Source: an uncultured Lachnospiraceae bacterium (GTDB lineage Bacteria > Bacillota > Clostridia > Lachnospirales > Lachnospiraceae). From it: DNA of 34,786 bases. Below the pieces are notes generated by a model. The model had not been told where the DNA came from, searched no databases, and saw only the letters and a list, made by a program, of their open reading frames with translations. Location of the stretch: the NCBI GenBank assembly GCA_905234525.1, contig CAJOIL010000003.1, positions 1 to 34,786 on the forward strand, read 5' to 3'. Position 1 is the stretch's first letter. The number at the start of each line of letters is the position of its first letter. The translations under genes and the position numbers were made by a program. Shown here piece after piece: positions 28,566-34,786 of this stretch.

Positions 28566-28847
28566 TTAACTAATCTTAGATTTCTTCTCGTCTTTGCCAT
28601 GACCTCTGTAAGTTCTTGTTGCAACGAACTCTCCCAGCTTATGGCCTACCATATCTTCTGTGATGTATACAGGCACATGCTTGCGTCCATCATGAACAGC
28701 AATTGTATGTCCTACGAATTGCGGGAAGATAGTAGAACGACGAGACCATGTCTGAATAACACTCTTGTCTCCCGAAGCGTTCATGGCATCTATTTTCTTC
28801 AATAAGCTTTTGTCGGCAAATGGTCCTTTTTTTAATGAACGTGACAT
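28566..28847 (-). CDS. rpsS: 30S ribosomal protein S19
   Basis: [19 protein letters not shown]...[42 protein letters not shown]. Confidence 0.97.
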   Translation of the reverse strand: MSRSLKKGPFADKSLLKKIDAMNASGDKSVIQTWSRRSTIFPQFVGHTIAVHDGRKHVPVYITEDMVGHKLGEFVATRTYRGHGKDEKKSKIS

Positions 28848-28858
28848 ATTCTTCCTCC

Positions 28859-29701
28859 TTACTTAATCGCTCTACCGTCGCGTCTACGTACGATTAGCTT
28901 GTTAGATTGCTTGTTCTTCTTACGTGTCTTAAGTCCAAGTGCGGGTTTACCCCAAGGAGTACAAGGACCCGGACGTCCGATAGGTGCCTTACCTTCACCA
29001 CCACCATGTGGATGGTCATTAGGGTTCATAACAGAACCACGAACTGTAGGACGAATTCCCATGTGACGTTTACGACCTGCTTTACCAATCTTGATAAGGT
29101 TATGCTCGCCATTACCGATAGTTCCGATTGTAGCTCTGCAATTAAGTGGAACCATTCTCATCTCGCCTGAAGGAAGTCTGAGTGTTGCATACTTACCTTC
29201 CTTAGCCATGAGCTGTGCCGAGTTACCTGCTGAACGAACAAGCTGTCCGCCCTTGCCCGGATATAACTCAATGTTGTGAACGAGTGTACCAACCGGAATG
29301 TTAGCAAGCGGTAAACAGTTACCGATGTTAACCTCTGCCTCGGGACCATTCTCGATTATATATCCAACCTTAAGTCCTTCAGGGGCTAAGATGTATGTCT
29401 TCTCACCATCTGCATAGCTAAGAAGCGCAATGTTTGCAGTTCTGTTAGGATCGTACTCGATTCCGACAACCTTAGCCGGTATTCCGTCTTTTCTTCTCTT
29501 GAAATCTATTACTCTATACTTTTGTCTATTACCACCACCATGGTGTCTAACCGTTATCTTACCTTGATTGTTACGTCCGGCGTTCTTCTTCTTAGACTTA
29601 AGAAGTGATTTCTCGGGAGTCTTCTTTGTAATCTCTTCGAAATCAGAACCGGTCATATTTCTTCTTGAAGGTGTATATGGGTTATATGTCTTGATTCCCA
29701 T
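28859..29701 (-). CDS. rplB: 50S ribosomal protein L2
   Basis: [21 protein letters not shown]...[38 protein letters not shown]. Confidence 0.98.
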   Translation of the reverse strand: MGIKTYNPYTPSRRNMTGSDFEEITKKTPEKSLLKSKKKNAGRNNQGKITVRHHGGGNRQKYRVIDFKRRKDGIPAKVVGIEYDPNRTANIALLSYADGEKTYILAPEGLKVGYIIENGPEAEVNIGNCLPLANIPVGTLVHNIELYPGKGGQLVRSAGNSAQLMAKEGKYATLRLPSGEMRMVPLNCRATIGTIGNGEHNLIKIGKAGRKRHMGIRPTVRGSVMNPNDHPHGGGEGKAPIGRPGPCTPWGKPALGLKTRKKNKQSNKLIVRRRDGRAIK

Positions 29702-29743
29702 TTTGTTCTCCTTTCTATTCGACCATCGTTTCTAAATCACATT

Positions 29744-30043
29744 TTAAAGACCTGAGAAAATCTCGATCTCAGCACTGTCTTCCGTCAATGTAACGATTGC
29801 CTTCTTACTCTTAGCAGTCTTGCCGTATGTCATACCACGTCTCTTAGTCTTACCTGACTTATTCATCGTGTTAACCGACTTAACCTTAGTTCCTTCGAAC
29901 ATCTTCTCAACTGCTTCTTTAATCATTGTCTTGTTAGCCTCAGGATGTACTAAGAAAGTATATTTCTTATCAGCCATGCCGTTCATACTCTTCTCAGTTA
30001 CGAGGGGCTTCAGGATTACATCATAATATTGTACATTAGCCAT
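29744..30043 (-). CDS. rplW: 50S ribosomal protein L23
   Basis: [43 protein letters not shown]. Confidence 0.97.
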   Translation of the reverse strand: MANVQYYDVILKPLVTEKSMNGMADKKYTFLVHPEANKTMIKEAVEKMFEGTKVKSVNTMNKSGKTKRRGMTYGKTAKSKKAIVTLTEDSAEIEIFSGL

Positions 30044-30663
30044 TATGCATACACCTCCTGAATCTTATCTACTGCGTCCTTGGTAAGAACGAGTGTGTTA
30101 TACTTCAATATATCATACACATTGATTGTTTCTGTTGATGCTGTCTTAACTGTCGGAATGTTCTTAGCTGATGCAACAACATTCTTTGAGTCATCACCAA
30201 GCACAACAAGTGCCTTCTCAACCTTAAGGTTATCCATAACCTTAGCAAAGTTCTTAGTCTTAATCTCATCCATCTTAATCTCATCAACAACAATTATGTT
30301 ATTATCTGTAACCTTAGATGAAAGAGCGCTCTTAAGTGCTAATCTCTTCTCTTTCTTATTCATCTTAAATGAATAATCTCTTGGTACCGGAGCGAATACA
30401 ACGCCACCGCCTGTCCACTGTGGAGCTCTGATAGAACCCTGTCTTGCATGACCTGTTCCCTTCTGTCTCCAAGGTTTTCTTCCGCCGCCTCTTACTTCAG
30501 AACGTGTCTTTGCCTTCTGAGTACCTTGACGGTTATTGGCAAGCTGCTGTACTACAGCCATGTGTACTAAGTGTTCGTTAACTTCTACACCAAATACGGC
30601 ATCATTAAGTTCGATATCACCGACTTCTTTGCCGTCCATATTGTATACGGATACTTTAGCCAT
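30043..30663 (-). CDS. rplD: 50S ribosomal protein L4
   Basis: [48 protein letters not shown]. Confidence 0.97.
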   Translation of the reverse strand: MAKVSVYNMDGKEVGDIELNDAVFGVEVNEHLVHMAVVQQLANNRQGTQKAKTRSEVRGGGRKPWRQKGTGHARQGSIRAPQWTGGGVVFAPVPRDYSFKMNKKEKRLALKSALSSKVTDNNIIVVDEIKMDEIKTKNFAKVMDNLKVEKALVVLGDDSKNVVASAKNIPTVKTASTETINVYDILKYNTLVLTKDAVDKIQEVYA

Positions 30664-30691
30664 CGTAAAGTTCCTCCTTTCATAATCTTAA

Positions 30692-31375
30692 TTACTTAGT
30701 CTTCTTAACAGATTCCTTAATTGTTACTAAAGACTTCTTAGGTCCGGGAACTGCTCCCTTAACAAGCAGTAAGTTCTTCTCTGCGTCAACTCTTACAACC
30801 TCAAGGTTCTGGATTGTAACCTTAACGCTTCCCATATGTCCCGGCATTCCTTTGCCCTTGAATACCTTACTGGGTGAAGAACATGCTCCGTTGGAACCCT
30901 GATGGCGATGGAACTTAGAACCATGTGCCATAGGACCTCTGTGCTGTCCTAATCTCTTAATAGTACCCTGGAAACCTTTACCCTTAGAGATTGCTGTTGC
31001 ATCTACCTTATCACCCTTTTCAAAGATATCAGCCTTAATCTCATCAGCCAGGTTATATTCTTCACAGTTATCGAACTTAAATTCTCTAACATATTTCTTG
31101 GCGCCTACGCCTGCCTTATCGAAATGTCCCATCTCAGGCTTATTAACACCGTGTCTTCTCCACACCTTCTTGTGTCCGCCGGCGTCAACGTTAACGCTCT
31201 TTTCCTTTGCATCTGCAAATCCTACCTGGATTGCATCATATCCATCATTATCTACTGTCTTGATCTGTGTTACGACACAAGGTCCTGCTTCAAGCACTGT
31301 TACAGGAACGAGTGAGCCGTCTTCACCGAACACTTGAGTCATACCAAGCTTCGTAGCCAAAATAGCTTTCTTCAT
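30692..31375 (-). CDS. rplC: 50S ribosomal protein L3
   Basis: [20 protein letters not shown]...[43 protein letters not shown]. Confidence 0.97.
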   Translation of the reverse strand: MKKAILATKLGMTQVFGEDGSLVPVTVLEAGPCVVTQIKTVDNDGYDAIQVGFADAKEKSVNVDAGGHKKVWRRHGVNKPEMGHFDKAGVGAKKYVREFKFDNCEEYNLADEIKADIFEKGDKVDATAISKGKGFQGTIKRLGQHRGPMAHGSKFHRHQGSNGACSSPSKVFKGKGMPGHMGSVKVTIQNLEVVRVDAEKNLLLVKGAVPGPKKSLVTIKESVKKTK

Positions 31376-31439
31376 TGTCTTTCCTCCTAATTAATCTACA
31401 GCGGAACGGAAGCAATCCGTTCATACTAGTTTACAAGGT

Positions 31440-31506
31440 GTCTCGCCCATTGTGTTCACCTGCGGTGAAGGGCTCGACATGCAGCACATCGACTTCGCCG
31501 ATACGC
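31440..31506 (-). promoter_or_regulatory. Structured leader element B upstream of rplC (two GNA-triloop hairpins)
   Basis: Minus strand GCGTATCGGC-GAA-GTCGATGTGC, then GTCGAGCCC[TTCACC-GCA-GGTGAA]CACAATGGGCGAGAC; matches element A. Confidence 0.6.
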
Positions 31507-31509
31507 AGC

Positions 31510-31827
31510 CTACTTCTCTTTCATCTTAATGCTGATATCAACACCGGCAGGCATCTCTAATGAAGAGAGTGCATCAACAGTCTTATCTGTTGGTGTAATG
31601 ATATCAATAAGTCTCTTATGAGTTCTCTGCTCGAACTGCTCTCTTGAATCCTTATACTTGTGAGTAGCTCTAAGAATTGTAACGACCTCCTTCTTAGTGG
31701 GAAGAGGTACGGGTCCGCTCACCTTAGATCCATTCTTCTTAACAGTCTCGATAATCTTCTTGGCTGATGAATCAACGAGTTCGTGATCATATGCCTTAAG
31801 TGTAATTCTCATAAATTGAGTTGCCAT
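31510..31827 (-). CDS. rpsJ: 30S ribosomal protein S10
   Basis: [71 protein letters not shown]. Confidence 0.97.
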   Translation of the reverse strand: MATQFMRITLKAYDHELVDSSAKKIIETVKKNGSKVSGPVPLPTKKEVVTILRATHKYKDSREQFEQRTHKRLIDIITPTDKTVDALSSLEMPAGVDISIKMKEK

Positions 31828-32074
31828 AAAAAAAGTCGCCTCCTTTTCGCACTTTAATAGTGAGACAAGCGGTGACTGTACACTTAACCGTGTGTGTCCT
31901 ATTTTACAACAGGAATATAACGGACGGTTTCTGCCTCATTTGGCAGACCTGTCATGTATACAGTGACTTGTCGTCAGTTTCCTAACTTGACATTCGCTCC
32001 GCCGAATTCTCTGCAGCCCGGCTAGTTAGCCTTGTGCAGTAACCTCAAACTTCATCGCTATCAATGTCACAGCG
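31828..32074 (-). promoter_or_regulatory. ~245-nt structured 5' leader of the S10 operon
   Basis: Long-range complementarity 31863-31882 with 31956-31972; local hairpins CTGCC/GGCAG and TCCT/AGGA; between predicted promoter and rpsJ ATG. Confidence 0.6.
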
Positions 32075-32080
32075 TGTACT

Positions 32081-32109
32081 AATATACACTAGATTAGTTT
32101 CTATTGCAA
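32081..32109 (-). promoter_or_regulatory. Predicted sigma-A promoter of the S10 operon
   Basis: Minus strand TTGCAA (32109-32104), 17-bp spacer, TATATT (32086-32081). Confidence 0.75.
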
Positions 32110-32290
32110 GGAGATTTTAAATTAGATTGTATTTTATTAAATACAAAAGAATATGGTTGTGCCACAAGTGTAACACAACCACTAGATGTTGATTTTTAGG
32201 CAAATGACTGAGCAGCCAAGGACCTGCTAAGCGACATTTCGTCATGAGCGCGCAGGTCCCTGGTGCGAAGGCATAAGATAATAATATAAG

Positions 32291-32490
32291 GTGTGTCACG
32301 GGGACATATCTTAAAACATAAGCCCTACAACTGACACAGTGTTTCTAAGAGACCTTAACGGGTCTCGGTGCTTAGCGATTCACAAGCGAAGCGCAGTGAG
32401 AGTTTAGCACCGCTAGGGGAACCCGTTCAGCTTTGTCAGTTGCAGGGCTTGTGGCGTATTTGTGTCAAGGGACACGTCCCGCTGACACAC
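32291..32490. mobile_element. ~200-bp nested inverted-repeat element with REP-like GTGTGTCA..GGGAC termini
   Basis: Termini GTGTGTCACGGGGAC / GTCCCGCTGACACAC (13/15); inner arms 32320-32339 / 32431-32450 (18/20), AACGGGT/ACCCGTT, CGGTGCT/AGCACCG. Confidence 0.75.
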
Positions 32491-33619
32491 TAAATAAGAT
32501 ACCGTTATTAGTTGATGTTGCACTTATTCTCCAGCCATGCAATTCAACAATCTCCTTGGCAAGAGCAAGACCGATACCTGTATTGCCTTTGCTTCCGGTA
32601 TGAGATGCATCAAATATGTTCGCCAACTCTTCTTCATCTATATTAGTGTCTAAGTCATTCCAAACAGTAAACGTATTATTGTAATACTTGATTTCAATCT
32701 TACTCTTGGCAAATTTTAGAGAATACGTAAACAAACCGGATATGACGTGTTCAAGCTTACCGGGGTCAGCTAACACATTTCCTGTAGCCATATCAACATC
32801 AACCCTCAAATCGAGCTCTGCTACTGCGCCCTCAAACGGCATTAGGACATCTTCCACGAACTCACCAAAGCGTATCTCTTCCTTATTGATGTGAACTGCA
32901 CCACTCTCAACCTTAGCCATGTACAATATATCTTCTATAAGATCACTCATGTGCTTGGTCTCACCTACAATAATGCGCCCTGTCCTTTGATCGTCATTAA
33001 CTATGCCTTGCTCTATAGCCTCTGCATAGCCTCCAATCATCATAAGCGGTGTCTTAAGCTCACGCGAAGTATTCTCGAAGAAATTCATCTGCGCCAATTC
33101 CTTCTGTTCAATGCTAAGGCTCATATAATAACCAAAAACAGCTCCGATAACACCTATTATAATGGCCATGATAATCATTGCGATGTTAATTCCTATAATG
33201 ATTTCCGGTCCGCCGGACACATCTACATATGCCATCAGAAGATCTCCGGATTCATTAAAATCGTTAAATTCCTGTATATAATATGAATTTTCTCCCAGCT
33301 TAACCGATTGCATATCGGAAGCATCATTGTCGAGCACCCATTTATATATTTCTCGCTCCCTGGCTGTCAGCTCATCCGCATTGCTGTCCGACTTAGCTTC
33401 CTTAAAATACACCCACTGCGCATAGTATATGGCGTCTTTGGTTTCGTCTTCCGACGAATTATCTGCTTCATAAGACGTTACCGCCTCTATAGCGTCCTTA
33501 GCATTATTCTTAATCCAAAAATGCACGCATATATTAAATATTAATGTTATTAATATAATTATTGCAAAAGCAACACCACCTATTAGTATTGCTGTTCTTA
33601 TCTTAGGCCTTTTCATCAT
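32465..33619 (-). CDS. Two-component sensor histidine kinase homolog with degenerate catalytic motifs
   Basis: N-terminal TM and extracytoplasmic region, HisKA-like NTSRELKTPLMMIGGYAEAIEQGI, HATPase-like GNTGIGLALAKEIVELHG. Confidence 0.85.
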   Translation of the reverse strand: MMKRPKIRTAILIGGVAFAIIILITLIFNICVHFWIKNNAKDAIEAVTSYEADNSSEDETKDAIYYAQWVYFKEAKSDSNADELTAREREIYKWVLDNDASDMQSVKLGENSYYIQEFNDFNESGDLLMAYVDVSGGPEIIIGINIAMIIMAIIIGVIGAVFGYYMSLSIEQKELAQMNFFENTSRELKTPLMMIGGYAEAIEQGIVNDDQRTGRIIVGETKHMSDLIEDILYMAKVESGAVHINKEEIRFGEFVEDVLMPFEGAVAELDLRVDVDMATGNVLADPGKLEHVISGLFTYSLKFAKSKIEIKYYNNTFTVWNDLDTNIDEEELANIFDASHTGSKGNTGIGLALAKEIVELHGWRISATSTNNGILFSVSAGRVP

Positions 33620-34304
33620 TTATCTCCAACTTATAGCCAAAGCCCCACATAGCCTTGATATATACATTACTTCCGGCCAGCTTAAGCTTTGCATTGATGC
33701 GTCTTACAGTCTCATCAACTACACTCGTATTAATATCTTCAGAATCAATATCCCAGATTTCTTCAAGTAGGTCACTTCTCGAATACACATTTGGCTGATT
33801 CTTAAGCAGCAAGCTAAGAAGCTCAACCTCCATCATTGTAAGCTCTGCATCGTTGCCGCTTACTGTCACCTTCCTTGTCTTGGATGAAAATGTTACATCA
33901 ACATATGTAATATCCTCATCCCCGGCCGATGTCTCTTGCATATTGACAAGGCGAAGAAGCGCACCCACTCGCATAACAAGCTGCATCGGCAAAAACGGTT
34001 TAGTTAAATAATCATCTCCGCCATACGTAAGTCCTTTCATCTTATCTGTCTTACAATCCTTATCTGTAATAATAATAATCGGCACCGAAGAAACCGATCT
34101 GATCTTCTTACATATAGTCATGCCATCAATAGTAGACCTTATTATATCTAAGATTACAAGGTCGCATGGATACGTGCGAAAAGAGGCAAAAAGCTCATCG
34201 CCTGTCTCAAAGCTTTCCACCTCATAACCCGCATTTTCAAGAAATCCCGTTAAAATCTCTCTAATATCTTGTTCATAGTCTGCTATGTAAATTGTCTGAC
34301 TCAT
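33603..34304 (-). CDS. OmpR-family response regulator
   Basis: Receiver IYIADYEQDIREIL...CDLVILDI...IIITDKD...YLTKPF; winged-helix C-terminus ELTMMEVELLSLLLKNQPNVYSRSDLLEEIWD; start moved to MSQTIY (GGAGAAGG RBS). Confidence 0.9.
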   Translation of the reverse strand: MSQTIYIADYEQDIREILTGFLENAGYEVESFETGDELFASFRTYPCDLVILDIIRSTIDGMTICKKIRSVSSVPIIIITDKDCKTDKMKGLTYGGDDYLTKPFLPMQLVMRVGALLRLVNMQETSAGDEDITYVDVTFSSKTRKVTVSGNDAELTMMEVELLSLLLKNQPNVYSRSDLLEEIWDIDSEDINTSVVDETVRRINAKLKLAGSNVYIKAMWGFGYKLEINDEKA

Positions 34305-34342
34305 GACATTAACCTTCTCCACCTTTTCACAAATTATACACA

Positions 34343-34370
34343 ATTATAACACTTATTATTATTATTTCAA
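34343..34370 (-). promoter_or_regulatory. Possible sigma-A promoter for the two-component genes
   Basis: Minus strand TTGAAA - 16 bp - TATAAT. Confidence 0.5.
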
Positions 34371-34381
34371 GGTTGCTAAAA

Positions 34382-34786
34382 CTACATATCCCGTAATGTA
34401 TTCTTATATTCTATAATCTGATCGCGGTAGTCCGCAGCCAATTCGAAGTTAAGGTCAGCGGCTGCCTTACCCATCTTCTCCTTAAGCTTCTTAATAAGCT
34501 CTTCCAATTCCTCTTTATCCATTGCATCAACTTCCGTTAACATCTCGTTATCTTCTGCTGCAATTTCCTTGTAAATGCTGATTTGATCCGCTACTGCTTT
34601 CTTAATGGTAGTAGGTGTTATATTATGCTCTTCATTATATGCCTTCTGTATCTCGCGACGTCTGTTCGTCTCATCAATCGCCTTCTTCATTGAATCGGTT
34701 ATCTCGTCTGCGTACATTATAACTCTTCCTTCGGTATTACGCGCCGCACGACCTATTGTCTGTATAAGCGACGTTTCGGAGCGAAG
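34382..34786 (-). CDS. uvrB: UvrABC system protein B, C-terminal part (runs off window edge)
   Basis: Open frame from the window end: [58 protein letters not shown]...UVR motif [10 protein letters not shown]. Confidence 0.95.
   Translation of the reverse strand, partial: LRSETSLIQTIGRAARNTEGRVIMYADEITDSMKKAIDETNRRREIQKAYNEEHNITPTTIKKAVADQISIYKEIAAEDNEMLTEVDAMDKEELEELIKKLKEKMGKAAADLNFELAADYRDQIIEYKNTLRDM

Noticed and set aside
32117-32299. 60-aa minus-strand ORF upstream of the S10 promoter
   Set aside because: Composed of hairpin sequences, no clear RBS and no protein-like composition
34343-34381. Terminator for uvrB
   Set aside because: No convincing stem-loop followed by a U-tract on the minus strand; the sequence fits a promoter better

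Overview
Bacterial chromosomal window, almost entirely minus-strand, from a low/medium-GC Firmicute (gene content suggests Clostridia, Lachnospiraceae-like; inference). From high to low coordinates it reads: uvrB 3' end, a two-component gene pair, the S10-spc-alpha ribosomal-protein superoperon (rpsJ to rplQ with secY, adk, KOW protein, infA, rpoA), a ~12.7 kb block of unrelated genes (murI, CPA2 antiporter, two DUF975-type membrane proteins, a PD-(D/E)XK-like protein, degV, WYL regulator, one plus-strand orphan, VanW protein, AIRS/HypE-like protein, Lrp/AsnC regulator, aminotransferase, trmL), then ecfA1-ecfA2-ecfT-truA. No rRNA, tRNA, transposase gene or CRISPR array was seen. Most of the interest is non-coding: (i) palindromic REP/REPIN-like elements at gene 3' ends that supply the stop codon and last residues of several proteins; (ii) a ~198-nt strongly structured RNA candidate between degV and the WYL gene; (iii) a terminator hairpin between infA and rpmJ whose stem contains the -35 box of a promoter; (iv) a shared 39-nt structured element upstream of rpmJ and rplC, within a wider set of GNA-triloop hairpins in ribosomal-operon gaps; (v) four ~94-bp tandem hairpin repeats between secY and adk; (vi) a ~200-bp nested inverted-repeat element upstream of the S10 promoter; and (vii) a two-component sensor whose phospho-accepting His is replaced by Arg and whose N-box is degenerate.
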